Source: Lachnospiraceae bacterium (GTDB lineage: Bacteria; Bacillota; Clostridia; Lachnospirales; Lachnospiraceae). Taken from it: 8,834 nucleotides of DNA. The stretch covers positions 1-8,834 of the forward strand of contig CAAFVW010000115.1 of the NCBI GenBank assembly GCA_900766575.1, in the 5' to 3' direction. The notes beneath the pieces were generated by a model that saw only the letters and a list, made by a program, of their open reading frames with translations, was not told where the DNA came from and made no database searches. This document shows positions 1-4,874 of this stretch, in pieces (the stretch's first letter is position 1; the number at the start of each line of letters is the position of its first letter). The translations under genes and the position numbers were made by a program.

Positions 1-54
1 CATACGGACTGCCCGTTGACGGACTTCGGGGGAAAAACGAGTATTTTTAGTCAT
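1..54 (-). CDS. IS629 OrfA, N-terminal 18 residues (runs off the left edge)
   Basis: The ORF starts at the ATG at 54-52 and translates to MTKNTRFSPEVRQRAVRM, the N-terminus I recall for the IS629 OrfA protein. OrfA carries a helix-turn-helix DNA-binding domain. In IS3-family elements it is joined to the DDE-type catalytic OrfB by programmed ribosomal frameshifting to make the active transposase. Only the extreme N-terminus is present, so nothing can be said about whether this copy is intact. An AGAGG sequence about nine bases upstream of the ATG can serve as ribosome binding site. Confidence 0.88.
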   Translation of the reverse strand, partial: MTKNTRFSPEVRQRAVRM

Positions 55-108
55 CCTGTTTACCTCTTTCTCAGGAAGTTTAGTCTCCAGGATTCCCGGG
101 GCGGTTCA
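1..108 (-). mobile_element. IS629-type insertion sequence (IS3 family), one end only
   Basis: Read on the minus strand, bases 108 to 81 begin TGAACCGCCCCGGGAATCC and match the terminal inverted repeat I recall for IS629, an IS3-family element (IS51 group) common in Shigella and EHEC. The 54-bp leader before the first ORF includes an AGAGG Shine-Dalgarno. Only the orfA-proximal end lies here; most of the roughly 1.3-kb element is off the left edge, so its other end and the target duplication cannot be seen. The element has landed inside the ntdB-like gene. Identification is from memory of the element and was not searched. Confidence 0.9.
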
Positions 109-462
109 GTAGCCTGAACGGCTTATTCTTTCTGCCCAGGTTTCAGAGGGGATGAGACGGCCATTTTTCACCCAGTAAAATTCGGTGCCGAGACTGCAAC
201 ATATAAAGTGAGGGCTTCGCGAGATATATCCCCTGGATTTTCGCCAGGCTGAATCCAGATTTGTTCCCGTGATCCAGCCAGCGAGAATCCCCTTTTTTTC
301 AGCATGGGATGTAATATAGGACTCCAGCTGAACGACCCCCCCCAGTTTTTTTTTATCACTGTCCGAAGGAATATAAGTTTCATCAAGATCGCTGCACACC
401 ACAGTGCGGATTACTGTCGGGAACGGGAATTCGACGGGCCAGTTTTTATTTAAAATAGTCAT
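106..462 (-). pseudogene. ntdB: NtdB-like kanosamine-6-phosphate phosphatase, 3' end cut off by IS629
   Basis: The 118-residue reading frame resembles the N-terminal part of B. subtilis NtdB, a HAD-superfamily (sucrose-phosphatase-like) enzyme that removes phosphate from kanosamine 6-phosphate. HAD motif I is visible as SDLDETY with the two aspartates at residues 25 and 27. Motif II is the threonine of GWITGT around residue 65, followed by a conserved PHFI...LGTE segment at 84-94. The family is about 280 residues long; here the protein ends at the IS629 border and its stop TGA (108-106) is the first three bases of the IS. HAD motifs III and IV are therefore lost and activity is not expected. 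The ATG at 462 is chosen over the longer upstream frame because GAGG lies six bases before it and because it overlaps the end of ntdA by 17 nt, implying translational coupling. Runs of nine A and eight G occur in codons 37-42. Confidence 0.85.
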
Positions 463-1672
463 GCAGTACCTCGATAACGATGTTTTGCTCCTGGAGCGAC
501 ATATGGTTATGCAGTGGCAGATGAAGTAATGCAGAATGTATTTTTTCAGAATCACGGAACTGCTCTCGACGGGAATATCCGGTTGCCAATGGATGCTCTC
601 CGCAATGTGAAAGGACGGGATAGTAAATATCTAACTCCACTCCTTTTTCACGAGCAAAGGCGAACAGAGAATCACGTTCGCCTTTGCAGAGCAGTACCGG
701 GAAAAGGTGCCATGTATTCTGATGGGTCTCTGTCGGAAGTATTATGTTATGTGACAGGTCAGACAGTAAAAGATGGTAACGGGCTGCAAGAAGGCAGCGT
801 TTTTTTGCATTATTTTCAAAATGTTGAAGTTTGACACTAAGCGTGGCAGCCTGAAGATTATCCATACGACTGTTTAATCCCCAGTTCTGGGCTTTAATAT
901 TCTTTTTACCTTCAGCAAATCCGTGATATGAATATTGCCTTGCCAGGCGTGCCAGTTCAGGAGAAAGGGTCAGAACTGCACCGGATTTACCAAGAGAACC
1001 AATATTCTTAAATGGATTAAAACTCAACGCCAGCAGATCACAGTGGCTGATGAGTGACCTGATACCAAAGCACTGTGCTGCATCCACGATAACAGGAATG
1101 TCGGCTTTGCGGGCAATCCGGTGAATGGCATCAATGTACATGCAGGAGCCATAAAGGCAGACCGGTAACACGGCTTTTGTCTTTGAAGTTCTGAGGCGAT
1201 CCACTTCATCCGGAAGCATATTGAAAGAACTGTCAATATTAGCGAAGACCGGAACGGCTCCCACGGCCATCACGGCATTCTCCGTAGCTGCAAAGGAGTT
1301 CAGTGGAACGATGACTTCATCTCCGGGTTCCACTCCAACAGATTTAAGAGCTATTTTTAACGCATCGGTGCCGCTACTGGTGGCAATACAGGTATGAGCA
1401 CCATAAAATAATCTTAATGTCTCTTCTACTTTTCCAATATAGGGGCCACTGGTAAAACATCCGCTTTTAATTACAACTGAAATGATGTCCTGCACTTCTG
1501 AGCGTTCAGAACGGGAATTCAGTCTTGGAAGTGGCAGAAATTCGACTGACTCCGAGTCATCATATTCACTCTCGTTGTTGATACGGTGATATATATCTTC
1601 AAATTTTTCCTGTAGTTCATTTTCTGTTGATGCACTGAAGATCATTTCATTCAAAATACTGACATCTTTCAT
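446..1672 (-). CDS. ntdA: NtdA-like 3-oxo-glucose-6-phosphate:glutamate aminotransferase
   Basis: This 408-residue protein is a fold-type I, DegT/DnrJ/EryC1-type PLP aminotransferase and resembles B. subtilis NtdA more than the usual LPS-sugar members. Shared blocks, in order, are FTSGPY, ATSSGTDA (phosphate binding), PGDEVI, NSFAATENAV, VDAAQ (the Asp contacting the PLP nitrogen, near residue 197), SFNPFKNIG (Schiff-base Lys near residue 222), YSYHGF, SRMDNLQAA, WHLFP, YYPVLSH and LHLPL. NtdA converts 3-oxo-D-glucose 6-phosphate to kanosamine 6-phosphate with glutamate as donor. I start at 1672 rather than at the ATG at 1684 because GGAGG lies five bases before 1672. An N-terminal extension of about 45 residues precedes the fold, as in NtdA. 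It is the first gene of a leftward operon with ntdB. All visible catalytic positions are kept, so the protein could be active, but no ntdC (the substrate-making dehydrogenase) is in view. Confidence 0.85.
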   Translation of the reverse strand: MKDVSILNEMIFSASTENELQEKFEDIYHRINNESEYDDSESVEFLPLPRLNSRSERSEVQDIISVVIKSGCFTSGPYIGKVEETLRLFYGAHTCIATSSGTDALKIALKSVGVEPGDEVIVPLNSFAATENAVMAVGAVPVFANIDSSFNMLPDEVDRLRTSKTKAVLPVCLYGSCMYIDAIHRIARKADIPVIVDAAQCFGIRSLISHCDLLALSFNPFKNIGSLGKSGAVLTLSPELARLARQYSYHGFAEGKKNIKAQNWGLNSRMDNLQAATLSVKLQHFENNAKKRCLLAARYHLLLSDLSHNIILPTETHQNTWHLFPVLLCKGERDSLFAFAREKGVELDIYYPVLSHCGEHPLATGYSRREQFRDSEKIHSALLHLPLHNHMSLQEQNIVIEVLHDYFK

Positions 1673-1684
1673 AAAGACCTCCAT

Positions 1685-2040
1685 TTTATATCGGAGAAAA
1701 ATAAAGCACAGATAAACCGTATTTTCACATTTTAGTTACAAATTGGTGATATTGGTCACAGACAACTTACAGGTCCGGTAATATCGGTCTGTTAGTGACA
1801 TTTACTGAAAACGATGGAAAGGTATTGATAACGTGGTTGCCATAACCAATGCTTCAGAGAAGCCGATATGGTTAATGTCATTACAATTGTCGCCACAGTT
1901 GCCTGTGTATCCGGATATTTGAAATGGATCTTCCTGAAGCAGGCTCGGGTAGTATCTTCATGGTCTGGCTTTCAGCAGGTCTGTGACTCTGCTATTTATT
2001 GATGAATATAACCTTTTCAATTCCAGTTATTGTTCTGATT
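1685..2040. other. Non-coding region between ntdA and the DUF3800 cassette, with repeat pairs
   Basis: This AT-rich stretch separates the divergent ntdA (leftward) and DUF3800 (rightward) genes and should hold the ntdA promoter. Two near-identical 13-mers, GGTGATATTGGTC (1745-1757) and GGTAATATCGGTC (1777-1789), lie in the same orientation 32 bp apart, about three helical turns. GTCAC at 1755-1759 is mirrored by GTGAC at 1795-1799. They sit 70-130 bp upstream of the ntdA start and may be operators. I see no convincing -35/-10 pair. Apart from a doubtful 44-codon ORF at 1868-2002, I see no gene. Confidence 0.45.
1868..2002 (+). CDS. Doubtful small ORF, 44 aa, hydrophobic N-terminus
   Basis: The frame starts MVNVITIVATVACVSGYLKW and ends at the TGA at 2000-2002. 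Residues 4-23 could form one membrane segment followed by a short basic stretch. A weak AGAGAAG lies five bases before the ATG. Nothing is recognised and the ORF is short enough to arise by chance; it could equally be a remnant of a larger gene. It is listed only because it is the sole coding candidate in a region of about 350 bp. Confidence 0.15.
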   Translation: MVNVITIVATVACVSGYLKWIFLKQARVVSSWSGFQQVCDSAIY

Positions 2041-2121
2041 GCAATAATCCCCTAATCACAACAATTCACCGTTTTTAGTGCTTATCCTGCAAAAATCTGT
2101 TTTTTCCCTTCCTGAGATCCG
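2041..2121 (+). repeat. 81-bp imperfect direct repeat, copy 1 (left of the DUF3800 cassette)
   Basis: An ungapped alignment of 2041-2121 with 3996-4076 gives 61 identical positions of 81 by hand count. The best kept blocks are GCAATAAT at the start, GTGCTTATC-TGCAA in the middle and CTGAGATCCG at the end. TGTTCTGA also lies shortly before both copies. After both copies GATCC is mirrored by GGATC (here 2137-2141), giving a possible short hairpin. Both copies have the same orientation. The function is unknown: a cassette boundary, a duplicated leader or a promoter region are all possible. Confidence 0.75.
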
Positions 2122-2223
2122 AAAACTCATTTAAGAGGATCACTTGCAGCCGGCAACAGGAAGGTTTTACATTGATTTGAATTATGCCGTTTCTTTTCCT
2201 CCTGCCTTGAAAAGGATATCTGA

Positions 2224-3357
2224 ATGCACTTTTATGTGGATGAAACAGGCCAGACTGGCCGAAACCTTTTTGACAAAACCCAGCCAATCCTCTCCTACGG
2301 AGTACTGTCCTCAGAGGCTGACCTAGATAAGGTTGCTGAAGCGGATCTTGCCGCATTACGCAAAACTCTGGGCGTGGAGCGCCTGCACGCTGCGGAACTG
2401 GGCGTGCACCGCCTTTCAGAAGTTGTGGATACGCTGTTGGTCCTGCAGAAAAATCACCGGATACGGTTTGATATCTGGCAGGTGGTTAAGCGCGATCACG
2501 CCATTATTTCGTTCTTCGACCAGGTGTTTGATCAGGGACTGAATCCGGTTGTGCCCTGGAGTGCCTACTGGACCCCTCTGCGCTATCCCCTGCTGCTGAA
2601 TCTGTCTAATCTGTTTGATGATGAGCTGGCTGAAAAAGCGTGGCGTGCCCGTCTTGAGGCTCATGATGAACGTTCTTGCTCATTATTCAGTGAGGTTTGT
2701 GGAGTGCTGCTTCAGCGCGTTCACTCTCTGGGTGATGCCCGTTCAGTTGAACTCATTACCGATGCCCTATCTTGGGCGATGGTCAACTTTGATGAGCTGG
2801 GGTACAACTGCAAAACCAATAAGGAAAAGTTGCAGATCATGCCCAATATGATTGGTTTTCAGTCCGTTTTGCACGGGATCTGCTCTCGTCTGGGGGCACC
2901 GAACCGGAAAGCAGATATCATTGTTGACCAGCAGTCACAGTTCAACACCACCCAGCGGGAGTTGAACGAGTTTTACTACCAGATCCGCGAACAGCCGTGG
3001 GCACTGGGGCCGGGTTTGCCTGTCATGGATATGAAGAACATGCCAGCAAAACCGCTTGTCTTCCAGTCGGGAACGATGAGTGCCGGGCTGGAACTGGTTG
3101 ATATTTATCTCTGGATCTTCAAACGATACATGGAACGGAAGGAACTGACCAAACCCCTTTCCCGCCTCGTCTACACCAATCTTAAAACAGCGAGAACTGA
3201 CAGTGTTTCTCTGCAGTCAGTTGCAAAGAGGTTTAAGGAGTTTTTTGAAAAACTTTCTGAACCAACCGCAGAAATGATAGAAAAAGCAAATGAACTCAGG
3301 GCAGTGGAAGAAACGCGCCGTCTTGCCCATCGTGTACAAAGTGTGTCGCAATCCTGA
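2224..3357 (+). CDS. DUF3800-like protein, putative RNase H-fold nuclease
   Basis: This 377-residue soluble protein begins MHFYVDETGQTG. The short strand ending in the acidic pair YVDE (Asp6, Glu7) at the very N-terminus is the hallmark of DUF3800 proteins. Further acidic positions that could complete a metal site are Glu58 (LHAAELG), Asp235 in ADIIVDQQSQF and Asp293 in LELVDIYLW. These fit the RNase H-like arrangement predicted for the family, but no substrate is known to me. The C-terminal 70 residues look helical and charged. The ATG at 2224 has AAAGGA seven bases upstream, and the DETG motif demands a start close to here. A helix-turn-helix gene follows 19 bp downstream, probably in the same operon. 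DUF3800 genes are often found in plasmid, phage and defence-rich regions, so a role in defence or a toxin-like role is possible but unproven. Confidence 0.75.
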   Translation: MHFYVDETGQTGRNLFDKTQPILSYGVLSSEADLDKVAEADLAALRKTLGVERLHAAELGVHRLSEVVDTLLVLQKNHRIRFDIWQVVKRDHAIISFFDQVFDQGLNPVVPWSAYWTPLRYPLLLNLSNLFDDELAEKAWRARLEAHDERSCSLFSEVCGVLLQRVHSLGDARSVELITDALSWAMVNFDELGYNCKTNKEKLQIMPNMIGFQSVLHGICSRLGAPNRKADIIVDQQSQFNTTQRELNEFYYQIREQPWALGPGLPVMDMKNMPAKPLVFQSGTMSAGLELVDIYLWIFKRYMERKELTKPLSRLVYTNLKTARTDSVSLQSVAKRFKEFFEKLSEPTAEMIEKANELRAVEETRRLAHRVQSVSQS

Positions 3358-3376
3358 TCAGAAAGGTTAACCGCAT

Positions 3377-3661
3377 ATGAAGGCAGAAAATGCCCGTCAG
3401 GTTCAGGGGCTGATAGAACTAGAGAAATTTAACCCTGAAACACTGTGCTCGGGCGAGAGCTGGATGGCACCTTCAGCCAGTGAAGTCAGCGTGGTCCGGG
3501 CGCTGATCCCGCTCACAGATATCCAGCTGGCCAACCGGCTAGATGTGGACGAGCGCACCATCCGTAAGTGGAAATCCGGCGAGACCAGAATGGTGTTCAC
3601 CACCTGGTGCTGTCTGTGCTGGCTGGCCGGGTTGGGGATGCTGCTGGAAGAACCGGCTTAG
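3377..3661 (+). CDS. Small helix-turn-helix DNA-binding protein, probable regulator of the upstream gene
   Basis: The protein is 94 residues. Residues about 45-70, LTDIQLANRLDVDERTIRKWKSG, read as a helix-turn-helix of the XRE/Cro type: 'IQLANRL' as first helix, 'DVDE' as turn and 'RTIRKWKSGE' as recognition helix. A tail with several Trp and Cys (TTWCCLCWLAG) follows. It begins 19 bp after the DUF3800 stop with AAAGG about ten bases before the ATG, so the two are probably co-transcribed. A small HTH protein behind a putative nuclease suggests autoregulation or an antitoxin-like role; this is inference. Its stop codon TAG (3659-3661) lies inside a hairpin and overlaps the stop of the convergent small membrane protein gene. 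Confidence 0.7.
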   Translation: MKAENARQVQGLIELEKFNPETLCSGESWMAPSASEVSVVRALIPLTDIQLANRLDVDERTIRKWKSGETRMVFTTWCCLCWLAGLGMLLEEPA

Positions 3662-3669
3662 CCGGTTCT
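3649..3669. terminator. Hairpin on the two convergent stop codons, probable bidirectional terminator
   Basis: GAACCGGC (3650-3657) and GCCGGTTC (3661-3668) pair perfectly around a TTA loop, with one further A-T pair outside, giving a 9-bp GC-rich stem. The loop carries the stop codons of both facing genes (TAG on plus, TAA on minus). There is no strong T-tract on either side, so termination efficiency is uncertain, but placement between convergent genes supports the role. Confidence 0.6.
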
Positions 3670-3855
3670 GATGCGTTTCCAGATTCTTTTGAGAATGAAG
3701 CGTCGCTGATATCGCCATTGCGAACGGTAGATATGGGGGAGTCGATCATAGTTCTTCCAGAACAAGGTCCAGCCTTTATAGGCATCAACAAGTAGGGCAA
3801 TGAGAGAGCCAGTTTTTAAGAGGCCATAGAAAACGGCCATGAGAAATACAGTCAT
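3658..3855 (-). CDS. Small membrane protein, 65 aa, unknown function
   Basis: The translation starts MTVFLMAVFYGLLKTGSLIA and has one predicted membrane segment at residues 3-23. A strongly basic, aromatic C-terminal half follows (KGW, FWKNY, then many Arg/Lys up to the end). This layout suggests a single-pass inner-membrane protein with a cytoplasmic basic tail. AAGGA lies about eight bases before the ATG on the minus strand, which supports a real gene. It faces the DUF3800-HTH pair and ends in the same hairpin, its stop codon overlapping that of the HTH gene. I do not recognise the family. A small toxic membrane peptide is conceivable from the composition but nothing shows this. Confidence 0.55.
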   Translation of the reverse strand: MTVFLMAVFYGLLKTGSLIALLVDAYKGWTLFWKNYDRLPHIYRSQWRYQRRFILKRIWKRIRTG

Positions 3856-3995
3856 ACGATGTTCCTTATGTAAAACTGTATTTAGGAAATCCGAAGCAGC
3901 CTTTAAGGCCGGTTGATGAAAATGAGCTGAAAAAAGTTTTTCTGGCCTGTTTTTTGCAATTTCAGGCTAACTCTGTTCTGAATTTTGCCCACTGA

Positions 3996-4076
3996 GCAAT
4001 AATTACCATATCTCAACAAACCACCATTTTTTGTGCTTATCTTGCAACAACTCTTCTTTTTCTCTTCTGAGATCCG
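3996..4076 (+). repeat. 81-bp imperfect direct repeat, copy 2 (right of the DUF3800 cassette)
   Basis: This is the partner of 2041-2121, in the same orientation and without gaps, 61 of 81 positions identical. The two starts are 1955 bp apart and enclose the DUF3800 gene, the HTH gene and the convergent small membrane protein gene. It is followed by a 7-bp stem AGATCCG/CGGATCT. At this divergence the copies are not a recent duplication or a target-site duplication. Confidence 0.75.
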
Positions 4077-4127
4077 GTTTCTGGCAGTCACGGATCTTCC
4101 TCTCCCGCCGCACAGCGCCATCTCCCG

Positions 4128-4183
4128 TCAGCACAACATGTAGTGCTGAATTTAGCTGCTAATGACACTATATGTCGTGTCAT
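4128..4183. promoter_or_regulatory. Paired 22-bp dyads, candidate ResD resolution core (rfsF-like)
   Basis: Two perfect inverted repeats have 7-bp arms and 8-bp spacers: TCAGCAC-N8-GTGCTGA at 4128-4149 and ATGACAC-N8-GTGTCAT at 4162-4183. Their inner parts share CAC-A-ATGT-GTG, so they look like two copies of one site, with centres 34 bp apart. Short inverted arms around a 6-8 bp spacer are the layout of tyrosine-recombinase core sites. In F the ResD target rfsF also lies upstream of the genes leading into resD. Assignment as the resD site is inference; a repressor operator pair would look similar. Confidence 0.45.
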
Positions 4184-4253
4184 CTCCCTGACCTGTGATG
4201 CGCCGCGCAGGGGCGGAAAACAGCGATATGATTATTTTCTCAGCGTGGTACAC

Positions 4254-4282
4254 TTCCGGAAAGTTGTGATATTCCGGAAAGT
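4254..4282 (+). repeat. Direct repeat TTCCGGAAAGT, two copies
   Basis: TTCCGGAAAGT occurs at 4254-4264 and again at 4272-4282, an 18-bp step. Each contains the palindrome TTCCGGAA. They may be accessory protein-binding sites of the adjacent dyad region or operators of the 137-aa gene and resD. The function is not known. Confidence 0.5.
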
Positions 4283-4338
4283 CGGATCTGACGGAAACGG
4301 CTCTCCGGTAATTTAACGGCGTGGTTATATGGATGCTT

Positions 4339-4361
4339 GTTATCATGGTGATGATGATAAC
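4339..4361. repeat. Perfect inverted repeat GTTATCAT/ATGATAAC
   Basis: Two 8-bp arms (4339-4346 and 4354-4361) enclose a 7-bp spacer. GTTATC recurs at 4370 and 4413, so four GTTATC elements in both orientations lie in about 80 bp just upstream of the 137-aa gene. This suggests an operator cluster or an accessory recombination site. Confidence 0.4.
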
Positions 4362-4459
4362 GGCATGATGTTATCAGACGGCGTGACGGTAAGGGCAGTG
4401 ATGATGGATGACGTTATCGCATGACCGTCCCTGCCCGGAAAAGAAAAAAGGAGTCACCC

Positions 4460-4873
4460 ATGTTTTTTATTGAGAATGAAGGTCAGGCTGTCGCCGGAAC
4501 GGATTACTGGCAGTCTGTACAGGCGCAGGCCGGATATGTCTACCTCAGCTGGAATGCCGGCGCAGCCAGGCTGCTTGTCCCGGATGCGGCAAAACATTTA
4601 CTCAGGGAGATGCGGGGGGCTGAGTACGTCATCATCAGTAAGGGAGCACTGCATGGCCGCGATGCGCTGGAACTGGTATTTGAAGACGGCAGCGATGCGC
4701 CGTTTGTGATCCACATGCTGAGTGAGCAGTGCGATCGCCTGCTCCCCGAAAACAACCAGGGAGGGGGTTTTGTTGTCACCGTCTGGACGCGTGGAGGTAA
4801 CCAGCTCCGTTATCCGGGAAAGTACCGTGTTGTGGAAAACCTGCCCGACGTTTCCCCGTGGAGTGAACACTGA
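4460..4873 (+). CDS. Conserved-looking plasmid protein of unknown function, 137 aa, coupled to resD
   Basis: I do not recognise a named family. The protein is soluble, with no signal peptide or membrane segment. It has a mixed alpha/beta look (YVYLSWNAGAARLLVP, YVIISKGALHGRDALELVF, GGFVVTVWTRGGNQLRYPG) and an acidic bias. The start at 4460 is chosen over the upstream ATG at 4421 because GGAG lies about six bases before it (4450-4453), while the extra 13 residues would be basic and unlike the rest. Its stop TGA (4871-4873) is one base before the resD ATG, so the two are an operon with likely coupled translation. In F the genes ahead of resD are ccdA and ccdB; this protein shares no motif that I can see with either. 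A role in regulating or assisting resolution is possible but only from context. Confidence 0.7.
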   Translation: MFFIENEGQAVAGTDYWQSVQAQAGYVYLSWNAGAARLLVPDAAKHLLREMRGAEYVIISKGALHGRDALELVFEDGSDAPFVIHMLSEQCDRLLPENNQGGGFVVTVWTRGGNQLRYPGKYRVVENLPDVSPWSEH

Positions 4874-4874
4874 T

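Larger units (their letters stand above)
3856..4459. other. Long non-coding stretch upstream of the 137-aa gene, rich in repeats and dyads
   Basis: About 600 bp carry no convincing gene. In order it holds the second copy of the 81-bp repeat (3996-4076), a hairpin candidate AGATCCG (4070-4076) / CGGATCT (4091-4097), two 22-bp dyads (4128-4183), a direct repeat TTCCGGAAAGT (4254-4264 and 4272-4282), and a perfect inverted repeat GTTATCAT (4339-4346) / ATGATAAC (4354-4361). Two more GTTATC sites follow at 4370 and 4413. The density of short repeats is typical of a recombination or regulatory region rather than of degraded coding DNA. Confidence 0.6.

Noticed and set aside
514..834. Plus-strand 106-codon ORF opposite ntdA
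   Set aside because: It lies entirely antisense to the conserved ntdA frame, has no ribosome binding site of note and no recognisable motif.
2075..2356. Minus-strand 93-codon ORF across the repeat and the DUF3800 start
   Set aside because: It overlaps the 81-bp repeat and the conserved YVDETG start of DUF3800 on the other strand and has no plausible start signal.
3906..3956. Possible terminator: AGGCC ... GGCCT followed by GTTTTTT
   Set aside because: The loop would be over 30 bases and no plus-strand gene ends here that would need it.
3903..4121. Minus-strand 72-codon ORF in the gap upstream of the 137-aa gene
   Set aside because: It runs through the 81-bp repeat, its composition (poly-Lys, Ser/Cys patches) looks random, and I see no Shine-Dalgarno.
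4152..4346. Minus-strand 64-codon ORF over the dyad region
   Set aside because: It covers several inverted and direct repeats and has no protein-like pattern; the repeats explain the region better.
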